From JAABRE01 sp964413275 (lineage in GTDB: Bacteria; Cyanobacteriota; Cyanobacteriia; Cyanobacteriales; JAABRE01): DNA of 24,446 nucleotides. Positions 1 through 6,865 of the stretch are shown piece by piece (position 1 is the stretch's first letter; each line of letters starts with the position of its first letter). The notes under the pieces are model-generated. The model had not been told where the DNA came from. It was given only the letters and a program-made list of their open reading frames with translations, and ran no database searches. The DNA lies in assembly GCA_964413275.1 (NCBI GenBank), contig CAYPSO010000071.1:1-24446 (forward strand), written 5' to 3'. The position numbers were made by a program, and so were the translations under genes.

Positions 1-2
1 TT

Positions 3-128
3 AAGTTGCCAGAAAACTTCAGCCTTCCCGAAAAAGATATGGATATGGGATTCTGTAATGATTATCCTCATATTAATCTTTATCGTTGGCTAGATCCTTA
101 TTATTTTTATAAGCTAATGTTTGGCTAA
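3..128 (+). CDS. 3' end of an unknown gene, cut by the window edge
   Basis: An open frame enters from the left edge and ends at TAA 126-128. The readable 41 residues are rich in aromatic residues and end in RWLDPYYFYKLMFG. No family is recognised. The stop lies 60 bases before the hicB start and nothing suggests they form one operon. The frame is open for its whole visible length and the composition looks protein-like, but with so few residues it could also be a chance frame. Confidence 0.4.
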   Translation, partial: KLPENFSLPEKDMDMGFCNDYPHINLYRWLDPYYFYKLMFG

Positions 129-188
129 GTTTTAAATTTAGAAACATTATTATAGTTAATAATCAAATAAATATTTTCGGAAATTTTT

Positions 189-407
189 ATGAAGGCAGAA
201 TTAACAGCAATTATTGAGGCAGCAACGGAAGGAGGATATTGGGCTATTTGTCCTGAAATTCCTGGTGCAAATGGTCAAGGGGAAACCATTGAAGAAGCCA
301 AAGACAGTTTAAAAAATGCCATTCAACTAATTCTTGAAGATCGTTTGGCAGATATCCGAAGAGGATTACCCTCTGAGGCGATCGAGGAAACTATTTCAAT
401 TCCATGA
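189..407 (+). CDS. hicB: HicB-family antitoxin
   Basis: A 72-residue protein with the HicB signature: an N-terminal strand (KAELTAIIEAATEGGYWAICPEIPGANGQG is split here as KAELTAIIEA then GGYWAICPEIPGANGQGET) followed by the helix EEAKDSLKNAIQLILEDR. This is the partial RNase H-like fold that binds and blocks HicA. The length is that of the short HicB class without a C-terminal DNA-binding domain. The stop codon overlaps the start of hicA (ATGA at 404-407), so the two are translationally coupled, with the antitoxin first. ATG 189 is the first in-frame start and follows an AT-rich leader. Role: neutralises the neighbouring mRNA-cleaving toxin. The family call is firm; its activity is inferred. 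Confidence 0.88.
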   Translation: MKAELTAIIEAATEGGYWAICPEIPGANGQGETIEEAKDSLKNAIQLILEDRLADIRRGLPSEAIEETISIP

Positions 408-583
408 AACGTAAAGAATTAGAAAAAAAGTTGCGAAAAGCTGGCTGCTATCTGAAAAGAGAAGGTGCTTCTCATTCTCTTTGGATTAATCCTCAAACTG
501 GTATTGTGGAAGCTGTTCCGCGACATACGGAAATCAAAGAATTTTTGGCTAAAAAAATCCTCAAAAGTTTAAATGCTGAATAG
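404..583 (+). CDS. hicA: HicA-family mRNA interferase toxin
   Basis: A 59-residue frame starting in the ATGA overlap with hicB and ending at TAG 581-583. It begins MKRKELEKKLRKAGCYLKRE and continues with GASHSLWINP and VEAVPRHTEIKE. This is the HicA double-stranded RNA-binding-like fold; the His of the GASHSLW segment matches the catalytic His of the family. HicA cleaves mRNA and tmRNA independently of translation and is held in check by HicB. The C-terminus (FLAKKILKSL) is also typical. The gene appears complete. Bases 583-600, just after it, already belong to the region leading into an IscB-type element. Confidence 0.88.
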   Translation: MKRKELEKKLRKAGCYLKREGASHSLWINPQTGIVEAVPRHTEIKEFLAKKILKSLNAE

Positions 584-632
584 GTCAACAACCCACCGAT
601 AAATCGGGGGCTTGCAAGAGCCTAAGTTGACC
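582..632 (+). repeat. Inverted repeat at the left side of IscB remnant 1
   Basis: GGTCAAC (583-589) and GTTGACC (626-632) form a perfect 7-bp inverted repeat around a C-rich/G-rich inner stretch. It lies just before the conserved RNA-like region of the first IscB remnant, where IS200/IS605-type elements carry subterminal hairpins. The 12-base string TAAGTTGACCAG at its right side recurs at 7320 in the second element, so this marks the common left boundary of the two elements. Confidence 0.5.
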
Positions 633-752
633 AGCCTAAGTAATTTATAGCACTACGTTCAGGGCAAGAGTTAAAGTTCTTACCTACGGATGCGTAGCTA
701 GTCCGTAGCCCTAAAACCAAACTGTTAAACAGCCTTAAAGGGTTAAAGCAGC
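620..752 (+). ncRNA. omega-RNA-like region of IscB remnant 1
   Basis: This non-coding stretch upstream of the IscB C-terminal remnant aligns with 7319-7440 upstream of the second remnant: shared blocks are TAAGTTGACCAG, GGCAAGAGTTAAAGT, TTACCTAC, GCTAGT, TTAAACAG and TTAAAGGGTTAA. The stem CTACGGA (684-690) with TCCGTAG (702-708) is matched in copy 2 by CTACAGA with TCTGTAG, a compensatory G-C to A-T change. IscB proteins use an omega RNA encoded directly upstream of their gene, so this is the expected position. In this copy the 3' part is cut off at about 750, where the sequence jumps into IscB C-terminal codons. Confidence 0.6.
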
Positions 753-1227
753 AGCAGTTAACTCGACTCGTTGGGCTTTGTTCAACCGATTAAAGGAAAC
801 AGGATTAATTGTAACTACTGGCTCAGGCAGTAAGACAAAGTTTAACCGAACTAGGTTAGGACTTCAAAAAACCCATTGGTTAGATGCTGCTTGTGTTGGT
901 GATACTCCTGAGTTGGAAGTTTTAGTTAGCAAACCGCTTTTAATTAAAGCAACTGGATCTGGAACAAGACAAATGTGTAGAACCGATAAGTATGGTTTTC
1001 CTTCTCGGTATGTTCCTCGATTCAAGTATGTCAAAGGCTATCAGACTGGCGACATCGTTAAAGCAGTTGTCACCAAAGGTAAAAAAGTTGGAAATTATGT
1101 TGGTCGAGTAGCTGTACGTTCTACAGGAAACTTCAACATCTCAACGGCTAAGTGCTTAGTTCAAGGCATTAGCCACAAATATTGTCAACCTATTCACAAA
1201 AAAGATGGTTATTCTTATGCAGCATAG
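742..1227 (+). pseudogene. iscB: IscB (RRXRR/HNH endonuclease) C-terminal remnant, copy 1
   Basis: From about 742 the frame encodes AAAVNSTRWALFNRLKETG, then THWLDAACVGD, GTRQMCRTDKYGFPSRYVPR, YQTGDIVKAVVTKGKK, SHKYCQPIHKKDGYSYAA. This is the C-terminal domain of IscB, the RNA-guided nuclease ancestor of Cas9. The PLMP region, RuvC parts, arginine-rich bridge and HNH domain, roughly 270 residues, are missing. No proper start codon exists: in-frame TAA at 736-738 precedes the coding homology and the first possible start is TTG 778. The junction at about 750 fuses the upstream RNA-like region directly to the C-terminal codons. It is therefore a deletion derivative, not a working nuclease. About 70% of residues match copy 2 by eye, so the two copies are not recent duplicates. 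Confidence 0.85.
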
Positions 1228-1230
1228 ACT

Positions 1231-1287
1231 TTGCCCCTCATTTTCTCAAGGCGATAAATCGCAGGTCTCCATGAGGGCGGAAAGATG
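1231..1287 (+). repeat. 3' hairpin of IscB remnant 1 (element right end)
   Basis: CCCTCAT (1235-1241) pairs with ATGAGGG (1271-1277), followed by GCGGAAAGATGA. The same arrangement follows copy 2 with CCCTCTT/AAGAGGG and the same tail. The outer stem differs by a compensatory change (A-T to T-A), so the fold rather than the sequence is kept. It is best explained as the right-end hairpin of an IS200/IS605-type element. Confidence 0.6.
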
Positions 1288-1297
1288 AAAATATAAA

Positions 1298-2329
1298 TCA
1301 ATTTTTTTTAGCAACGGATTTGATAGGCTTAAGATATTTAGGAATCCATTTGGTAGCAAAATTCAACTTATTAATGTACAAACAATTTCTATTAGAATCC
1401 CAGTTAGCTGTAACATCTACAAAATATTTATCACCTTGGGTTTCAGCTTTGGGATTATACCTAAATGGTTTGATGGGAGAGTCTTTCCACAACACATTAC
1501 AGTGATTGGCTTTTAGTTTATCTTCCTCACCAAAACTATCGTTTCTGTACACTGAAATTACTGGTCTTCTGCACACTGGAATAAATTGCCAAATTCCCCG
1601 AAGATGGAATTGCTCTATTTCGATATGCAAGGGCTTTATTCCCCAACCTGCAATATCAAATCTAAATCGTGGTTCTTTATCTCGCTCTGGAAAATGGGTC
1701 CAAACTGGGAATACTCTCAATATTTGCCCTGGAACATTAGCAGCATGTTCAGAAAATTTTCTGATGTCATAAACCTTAGCTGCTTCTTTATTGTACTTAC
1801 AGGGGTATTCTTTCCCTTTATAAATAAGTTTTTTATCGACAAATTTTCCTTCTTCATCTCTAGTTTCCTTGATTTGGCCTCGAATCCAACCATAGGCACT
1901 GTATAAACTATCATGGGTTCTCCATTTGCCATTAACATACTTATATTCAGCGTTTAATTTCTGCCAAAAATCAATATGATTCTTTCGTGGTTGACTGGTG
2001 TTAATCCACTTGGAGAGGGTTTGAGGTTCAATTTCTAAGCCAAATTTTTCGATTATTTCTTCGTGGGTATAGCTTTTAAATCTTTCGGGTTTAGAGGTTT
2101 TTTCTTCAGATGATGAATCTAGATTAGGTTCAGGTTCGCTGTTTTCAGCGTTTAGGGGTAAGGATGGTTTTGATGGTGAGGATGGTTGAGGTAATTGGGC
2201 TTCTAATTGAGCTAAAACGTCACGAAATACTGCCTCTGCGGGTGTCCCTTTAGAGGCTTCTAATCTCTGTTTGATGGTCTCGATTTTGCTTGTTAGATCT
2301 TCTATAGTGTTATTAGTATTAGCATTCAT
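1298..2329 (-). CDS. Hypothetical plasmid protein downstream of the primase
   Basis: A 343-residue protein with no family I can name. Residues 5-50 look like a coiled coil (EDLTSKIETIKQRLEA...), residues 50-80 are a low-complexity Pro/Ser/Glu linker, and residues 85-110 (SYTHEEIIEKFGLEIEPQTL then SKWI) resemble a helix-turn-helix. The rest is an aromatic-rich, probably globular domain (HIEIEQFHLRGIWQFIPVCR, WDSNRNCLYINKLNF). It has a good ribosome binding site (AGGAGAG about 10 bases before ATG 2329). It lies on the same strand and downstream of the primase-helicase, so a role in plasmid replication or copy control is a reasonable guess, supported only by position. Confidence 0.75.
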   Translation of the reverse strand: MNANTNNTIEDLTSKIETIKQRLEASKGTPAEAVFRDVLAQLEAQLPQPSSPSKPSLPLNAENSEPEPNLDSSSEEKTSKPERFKSYTHEEIIEKFGLEIEPQTLSKWINTSQPRKNHIDFWQKLNAEYKYVNGKWRTHDSLYSAYGWIRGQIKETRDEEGKFVDKKLIYKGKEYPCKYNKEAAKVYDIRKFSEHAANVPGQILRVFPVWTHFPERDKEPRFRFDIAGWGIKPLHIEIEQFHLRGIWQFIPVCRRPVISVYRNDSFGEEDKLKANHCNVLWKDSPIKPFRYNPKAETQGDKYFVDVTANWDSNRNCLYINKLNFATKWIPKYLKPIKSVAKKN

Positions 2330-2427
2330 TAATAAATTTCTCTCCTAATTTTTATTTAAACATTTAATCAGCTCACTCTGTTCAAAACTTCAATTTTTAG
2401 CTTGAAGTGGTCAAGAGTTTTCATTTT

Positions 2428-2640
2428 TTAGTCCTCCATAAAAATCCGATATTCATCGTCTTTTTTCTGGATTAATCCAGAATCTGCCATCTCATTCAAT
2501 TTGCTGCCCAATTTGCCAACATCGCAGGAATCAAGATAAGCTCCAGAAAGAATTAGTTTATCTGTCCAGTTCCCAGAAGCTTTTAGAGCAGATAAAATCT
2601 CATCTTCGGTTGGCTGTTTTTCGCTTAATAGTGCATCAAT
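2428..2640 (-). pseudogene. Winged-helix-like frame, probably the shifted C-terminus of the primase
   Basis: Reading on the minus strand in a different frame from the primase, a protein-like stretch runs from about 2640 (or further upstream to the stop near 2733) to TAA 2428-2430: KIDALLSEKQPTEDEILSAL, then KASGNWTDKLILSGAYLDSC, DVGKLGSKLNEMADSGLIQK, DDEYRIFMED. It has the helix-helix-helix-hairpin rhythm of a winged helix. There is no ATG, GTG or TTG upstream in this frame and no ribosome binding site, only a rare ATT codon. The preceding DNA is a run of CCCATCACA repeats, a likely slippage site. I read it as the original C-terminal domain of the primase put out of frame. A programmed frameshift or rare start are alternatives. 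Confidence 0.55.
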
Positions 2641-5600
2641 TTTTGTTGGTTTTTCTGGTGGTGTGATGGGTTGTGATGGGTTGGTGTGATGGGTGAAACC
2701 TTTGCCTCGTAAGGCTGTGATGGGTGTGATGGGTTATTTCCACTTTTTATATTTTTTACATTTTCAGTTTCATTTTTAGACGTTAGTTCTTCAACACAAC
2801 ATCCCTCATATCCCTCCATCCCCCCTACCCCCCTTATTAAGGGGGGATGGGGGGATGGTGGAGGTGGGTTAGTGTTGATTTGATTAACCATATCTAATTT
2901 TTTATCATCCATTTTTTCTCGCGCGATATTGTCATTTAACCCGTCACACCCGTCACAGTCAGTCACAGCAGAGCTTTCAGCCGTCACACTACCCGTCACA
3001 CTCGGATTTAACCCGTCACAGTCAGTCACGGCAAGGCTTTCCGAGTTTTGGGAAGAAATTAAACCCATCACACTCTCATTTAACAGTTCTTCTATGGTGG
3101 GTTTATCAAAATCTGTGCTTTGTCTTCTCAACCTAATATTGGAAATAAAAGCACCATTACGGTTTTTACCTTTTACCGAGTCAAACTTAAGTTGATTGAG
3201 TATTTCTAGTAGTTGGCTGCTGAATTTAACCAACGTGACTTGAGAGCGATTGGTAGAGCGACAATAAACCGCATAACTACCATAAAGCGATGAGAGTTCG
3301 GGCTGGTATTCCTTGAGATTGGCCCATTCGTTAGAGTTAGAGCCTATATGGGTAATAGATTCAGTGTCGTAAATGATATGGTCGTTAATCCATGAGGTCA
3401 AGCCATCAGCCTCAACCTGAGAAGCCCACAATACATTACTAAATTCAATTCCGTCAATGTCGCCTTTAAGAGCATTTTCTATAAATTGCTCAGGTAAAGA
3501 CAACAAGAAGCTGGTAAAAGCGGACAACTCAGGTTCAAATTCTCTCATTAAATTTCTAGTTTTCTTGGGAGGGTTGTTAAAGGCGAGCGCAACTTGACGG
3601 CGAGTTAGCCATCTCAGCGAGCCACCTGTAAATGTGGGCTTATTGCTGGTAACGATAGACATTCCCCCAAATTTGAACTGAAACCCATCCTTGAATAGCC
3701 TTCTACCTCTAAGCGGATCTTCCCCAGTGAGGCGCTTAAAAATTTCTTGGGATGCTTTAGGACAAGTCTCTTGATCTGGAAATAGAACTAGAGTTTTACC
3801 GAATAAATCTGCAACAGCATCTCTCTGGGTTAAATCCTCAAAGCTTAAAGCTATGGTATTTTCCTCTCCTACTAAAGCCATAGCTAAAGAGGTTAGGGTA
3901 GATTTTCCTGAGCCACCTGTACCTATTAAATGGAGAAATTGTTGCAAATCAGAACGCTGTCTGAGGGTGGCTGCTAAGAATGCTAGTATCTGTTTTTTAG
4001 CTAATCCATTACCACTGGTCGCTTCGTTCAACCAATTATCAATGGATGACCAATTTTTCTCAACTACGTTATAGGTTCGTGGAAGCTGCCACAATAAATA
4101 ATTTTCTTTGGAGTGAGCTAAAAATTTATTAGTTTTGATGTCTAAAACTCCATCCTTAAATGGGATTAAGTTTTTATGCCCTGGCCACTTTTTAACCAAT
4201 ACTCTAAGCTTTAATATCTCGGTTGCTGATTTAAGGTAGGAGTCAGAATAATTTGTTTTCTCGTTTTGAAGTAACCATTGGTCAATCTGGCGATAGATAA
4301 ACACATCTTCCAATGGCGACCACATCCCCTCTTTTTCATCACCATAAACCATGAAGCTTTTGAGTTCATGGCAGTAGGATAAATCAGGGTTTAATTGTTT
4401 GATAATTCCCGCCATCTCGTCGGAGGATGGTGGTTTTTTGTTCTGCTGCTGTTGCTGTTGCTGTTGCTTTTGAGTTCTGGTTGATTTGGCTAATCTATAA
4501 TTCTCGGTATCAATCTCTATTAATTGGGTGTTGTCTAGGTCATAACCATTGGCAAAAAGGTCATCTATCCCTTTTCCTAATTTATAATCCCAAACCCGTC
4601 GTTCAACTGAAATACCGAGTTCGCTCGAGATAGCATAAGCTAAGGCGTTGCATTGTTCGGTAACGTTTTTGATGGTGGTTCGGCTTTTGTCCGAATCAAA
4701 GTTTAAGATGATGCCAACTGCACCTGAGAGTAGTTTTTTAATCTGGGGATGAAGTTTCTTAAATCCCTCATTATCAGTTACTGATTCGCCGTTCTCTTTA
4801 TATCCCCAAGTGGTGGTAGAGGTAAAGCCAAAGCACAAAATACCCTCATAAATTGATTTTACTGTTTTCTTAAATCCTTCTGTAGCTTGAATTTCAGTAT
4901 GTTTTTTAGCTTCATTAAAAAACTCGGCATAACTATTAAAATCTTCGGCTTTTAAGGATAAATTATTCTTATCAATAATCCCCTGAATCAGATAGCCTAA
5001 AACATCTTTGTCGTTAAAATTGGGTAAGAAATAATAATTGTTTTCGGAGGTAGTTTTGATTCCTGTAGGATTTTCATATTTACGAGGTTCATTTTTGTCT
5101 TTGTCAATGGTAGGGTTATTTAGTTTGGCACAGGTGAAATCATTTAATGAGCCATCTAACGACGAATTTCTAGCACACCATCCACCATCGAAGTAATTTT
5201 TCCAGTAGGTGCGCTCTGCTTCAGTAATCGAACCATCAGCTTTAAGCTTTCGCTTTAGTAGCCGTTTGGCTAATGTCTCGTCGCCTTGGGGATAAACATC
5301 AACACAACTTCGGGTAACTTCAGCCGGAATACCATCCGCTAAAAACTCATCAATTACTTTCTGCCAGTGGTCAGTTCGTAATTTTGGTGGTGGTTGTTCC
5401 GATTCAGTGCCAACCGTAAACTCTGGGAATAAATTGAGTTCGGGTGTGGGAGTACCAGTAAAGTAATTCTCTAGCCAAAGCTTAATATCTTTTTTAAAGT
5501 CAAACACCTTAGCGAGAGCGTACTCTACCCACTTTCCAGATTCACTCAGGTATTTAGAGCCGTTGAATATGGTGTAATAAGTTTGAGGTTTATTGCTGTT

Positions 5601-5735
5601 GCCTGGTGCCACGTGGTCTAATTTCTCTTTCTTTTTGATAATCTCTCCGAAAAAGCGATCGCCTGAATAAATACGATTGTTCTCTATTTCAACGGAGGCG
5701 GAAAAATTGATGTTGGTATATTCTGCGTTATTCAT
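2625..5735 (-). CDS. Plasmid replication primase-helicase (TOPRIM-like plus SF3/D5-type)
   Basis: A 1036-residue replication protein. The N-terminal third (about 110-410) has the DUF3854 TOPRIM-like pattern of cyanobacterial plasmid primases: TEGFKKTVKSIYEG, then a GIILNFDSDKSRTT acidic motif, then VWDYKLGKGIDDLFANGYD. A poly-Gln run follows (about 423-431). The C-terminal part is a D5/P4-type superfamily 3 helicase with Walker A GTGGSGKST (about 602-610), Walker B-like KTLVLFPDQET (about 648), and the SF3 sensor region FGGMSIVTSNKPTF with a following RWLTRR. It would unwind DNA and prime replication of the replicon. The last 150 residues are low complexity because short DNA repeats and a palindrome run through the coding sequence, and the frame ends early compared with the protein-like continuation at 2428-2640. 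ATG 5735 has no clear ribosome binding site. Contains a HIP1 site near its 5' end. Confidence 0.9.
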   Translation of the reverse strand: MNNAEYTNINFSASVEIENNRIYSGDRFFGEIIKKKEKLDHVAPGNSNKPQTYYTIFNGSKYLSESGKWVEYALAKVFDFKKDIKLWLENYFTGTPTPELNLFPEFTVGTESEQPPPKLRTDHWQKVIDEFLADGIPAEVTRSCVDVYPQGDETLAKRLLKRKLKADGSITEAERTYWKNYFDGGWCARNSSLDGSLNDFTCAKLNNPTIDKDKNEPRKYENPTGIKTTSENNYYFLPNFNDKDVLGYLIQGIIDKNNLSLKAEDFNSYAEFFNEAKKHTEIQATEGFKKTVKSIYEGILCFGFTSTTTWGYKENGESVTDNEGFKKLHPQIKKLLSGAVGIILNFDSDKSRTTIKNVTEQCNALAYAISSELGISVERRVWDYKLGKGIDDLFANGYDLDNTQLIEIDTENYRLAKSTRTQKQQQQQQQQNKKPPSSDEMAGIIKQLNPDLSYCHELKSFMVYGDEKEGMWSPLEDVFIYRQIDQWLLQNEKTNYSDSYLKSATEILKLRVLVKKWPGHKNLIPFKDGVLDIKTNKFLAHSKENYLLWQLPRTYNVVEKNWSSIDNWLNEATSGNGLAKKQILAFLAATLRQRSDLQQFLHLIGTGGSGKSTLTSLAMALVGEENTIALSFEDLTQRDAVADLFGKTLVLFPDQETCPKASQEIFKRLTGEDPLRGRRLFKDGFQFKFGGMSIVTSNKPTFTGGSLRWLTRRQVALAFNNPPKKTRNLMREFEPELSAFTSFLLSLPEQFIENALKGDIDGIEFSNVLWASQVEADGLTSWINDHIIYDTESITHIGSNSNEWANLKEYQPELSSLYGSYAVYCRSTNRSQVTLVKFSSQLLEILNQLKFDSVKGKNRNGAFISNIRLRRQSTDFDKPTIEELLNESVMGLISSQNSESLAVTDCDGLNPSVTGSVTAESSAVTDCDGCDGLNDNIAREKMDDKKLDMVNQINTNPPPPSPHPPLIRGVGGMEGYEGCCVEELTSKNETENVKNIKSGNNPSHPSQPYEAKVSPITPTHHNPSHHQKNQQKLMHY
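2662..2733. repeat. Nonamer repeat cluster A in the primase gene, five TGTGATGGG copies
   Basis: Exact TGTGATGGG (plus strand) at 2662, 2672, 2685, 2716 and 2725. They lie in the 3' end of the primase gene and encode the low-complexity ITPTHH-type tail. Iteron-like; see cluster B for the opposite orientation. Confidence 0.8.
2816..2858. repeat. 43-bp G/C-run palindrome inside the primase gene
   Basis: Arms of 21 bases around a central T at 2837: C-runs and TTA on the left (CCATC...CCCCCCTTA), TAA and G-runs on the right (TAAGGGGGG...GATGG), with a single TA/AT mismatch step. Read through in frame it encodes PPLIRGVGG, a pattern I associate with in-frame insertion of a dispersed cyanobacterial palindrome. 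It lies between the two oppositely oriented nonamer clusters. Confidence 0.8.
2940..3072. repeat. Nonamer repeat cluster B, CCCRTCACA, opposite orientation to cluster A
   Basis: On the plus strand CCCGTCACA occurs at 2940, 2949, 2992 and 3012 and CCCATCACA at 3064, with one-off or partial copies at 2960, 2980 and 3022. This is the reverse complement of cluster A (TGTGAYGGG). On the coding strand it gives the VTDCDG/CDGCDG residues. Candidate binding sites for a replication initiator. Confidence 0.75.
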
Positions 5736-5739
5736 ATTA

Positions 5740-5845
5740 TGATGGAGGTAAGGTTTTTTTAGTTTGGCGGCCAGCGTGGCCTAATAGCTGGCTGCGTTGA
5801 CGGTCTTTCTGTCCGTCTATAGATATTACCCAGTTTGAATAAATC
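5740..5845. promoter_or_regulatory. Intergenic hairpins upstream of the primase gene
   Basis: This short spacer holds several small inverted repeats: GGCCAGCGTGGCC near 5769-5781 (GGCC arms), and GACGG...CCGTC near 5799-5817. They sit between the primase start (5735) and the small upstream gene, so they may be a terminator for the latter or an operator for the primase. No T-run that would make a strong terminator on the minus strand is obvious. Confidence 0.3.
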
Positions 5846-6091
5846 TTATTGAGCTACATCCCCTTTGTAGTTCATCCTCATGCGGGTGCAGAGGTTCCGC
5901 ATCAGGACGATAATGACATCTTCAATCCCTTGCTCACTGAGGTTTAATCTGATGTCTAGAAAATTCTCTTCTTTGTCAAAAATGAGTAAAAGATGAGAAA
6001 ATCCTTGGTCAAGCAATTCTCCGTTTTCAAAACCTACTTTTAGTAAATGGTCATAGACATTGATTAGATGGAAGCAGAGTTGGGTTGCCAC
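5846..6091 (-). CDS. Small hypothetical protein upstream of the primase
   Basis: An 81-residue frame starting at GTG 6091, with a plausible amphipathic helix-rich sequence (QLCFHLINVYDHLLKVGFEN, then NLSEQGIEDVIIVLMRNLCT). No family is recognised. It is on the same strand as the primase and about 110 bases upstream of it, so it may be a small plasmid-encoded protein of the replication block. The start is uncertain and there is no clear ribosome binding site. A TGTACATTA half-site matching the YefM-type operator lies 42 bases upstream of the start (6133-6141). Confidence 0.45.
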   Translation of the reverse strand: MATQLCFHLINVYDHLLKVGFENGELLDQGFSHLLLIFDKEENFLDIRLNLSEQGIEDVIIVLMRNLCTRMRMNYKGDVAQ

Positions 6092-6131
6092 TAAACTAAA
6101 AAGAGGGCTTTCGTGTGCGTTCAGCTATTGA

Positions 6132-6141
6132 CTGTACATTA
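6132..6141. promoter_or_regulatory. Lone CTGTACATTA half-site
   Basis: Ten bases identical to the right arm of the operator at 6866-6890, placed between the toxin gene end and the start of the small gene at 6091. There is no matching inverted arm nearby. It could be a second, weaker binding site for the YefM-type antitoxin, or chance. Confidence 0.3.
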
Positions 6142-6230
6142 TTGCGTAGAGTTGTCGGATTTATTTTTTTATCTATGGGTAATAATTCATCTTTGAGTTT
6201 AACAGAAAGTCCATAGGACATCAAAGTGGG

Positions 6231-6566
6231 TTAATCTGTGTAGTGATAACGAGCTTTTAAAAAATCAATTCGTTCGGCTCTTACTCGATAAACCAGTCGA
6301 TGTTCTAAATCGATTCGGCGAGACCAAGTATCAGGATCTAAGAATTTGAGTGGCTCTGGTTTACCAATTCCTGAAAAAGGCTCTTTCATCACCTCAGAGA
6401 CCAAATCAAGAATTTTATATGCTTTTTGCTTATCTGTTCTGTACCACCAACCCAGGTCTTCTCTCCAAGTGTCTGAGAAGACTGGATACCTCAAAATCTG
6501 AGATGAATCGGATTTCACCGGGAGCTCATCAGGTTGTTTCTTGTTCTTCTTCTTTTTACCTTTCAA
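6231..6566 (-). CDS. yoeB: YoeB/Txe-family ribosome-dependent mRNA interferase
   Basis: The core matches YoeB: FSDTWREDLGWWYRTDKQKA, a helix VSEVMKEPFSG, then GKPEPLKFL, WSRRIDLEHRLVYRV and the terminal RYHY. The Glu of GKPEPLK, the Arg of SRRID/EHRLVY and the His-Tyr at the end are the residues used for mRNA cleavage in the ribosomal A site in the family. The protein is complete at its C-terminus. The frame is open from TTG 6566, which overlaps the antitoxin end by 11 bases; GTG 6518, 16 codons later, gives a length closer to the usual 85-90 residues and may be the true start. The Lys-rich leader before it is unusual. Partner: the antitoxin at 6556-6852. Confidence 0.9.
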   Translation of the reverse strand: MKGKKKKNKKQPDELPVKSDSSQILRYPVFSDTWREDLGWWYRTDKQKAYKILDLVSEVMKEPFSGIGKPEPLKFLDPDTWSRRIDLEHRLVYRVRAERIDFLKARYHYTD

Positions 6567-6852
6567 TGCCTAGCTCCTCACATAATTCATCAATGCTGTG
6601 AGGGGGAGGAGGTGGTTCTGTGTCCCATTTTTGGGACTGTTCTAGAGCGTCTAATAACCGGCGCGCATTAGCGGGTGAGCGCAACAGATAGACAGTCTCT
6701 AATAGACTCTCTAGTTCATCTGCTCCCAACATCGCTATATCCTTATGACCGCGACGTTTAATCACCGCAATGGTGTTTTCATTTTCAATTTGGTCAAGCA
6801 GGGTAGCTAAATTTTCCCGTGCCTGAGTGTAGCTGGTTTGTAAGTTAAACAT
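6556..6852 (-). CDS. yefM: YefM/Phd-family antitoxin
   Basis: Starting at ATG 6852 the protein reads MFNLQTSYTQARENLATLLD, then NENTIAVIKRRGHKDIAML, LLETVYLLRSPANARRLLDAL, and a C-terminal tail with PPPPP and IDELCEELGIER. This is the Phd/YefM fold: an N-terminal DNA-binding dimer followed by a tail that wraps the toxin. The frame extends upstream to ATG 6900, but those 16 codons run through a perfect operator palindrome (6866-6890), so 6852 is the better start. The gene overlaps the toxin gene and the pair would be autoregulated by binding to that palindrome. The family is firm. Confidence 0.9.
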   Translation of the reverse strand: MFNLQTSYTQARENLATLLDQIENENTIAVIKRRGHKDIAMLGADELESLLETVYLLRSPANARRLLDALEQSQKWDTEPPPPPHSIDELCEELGIER

Positions 6853-6865
6853 CTGATTGGGGGGG

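Noticed and set aside
1320..1906. Three plus-strand open frames opposite the 343-residue hypothetical gene
   Set aside because: They are antisense to a well-supported gene with a ribosome binding site and have no protein-like features.
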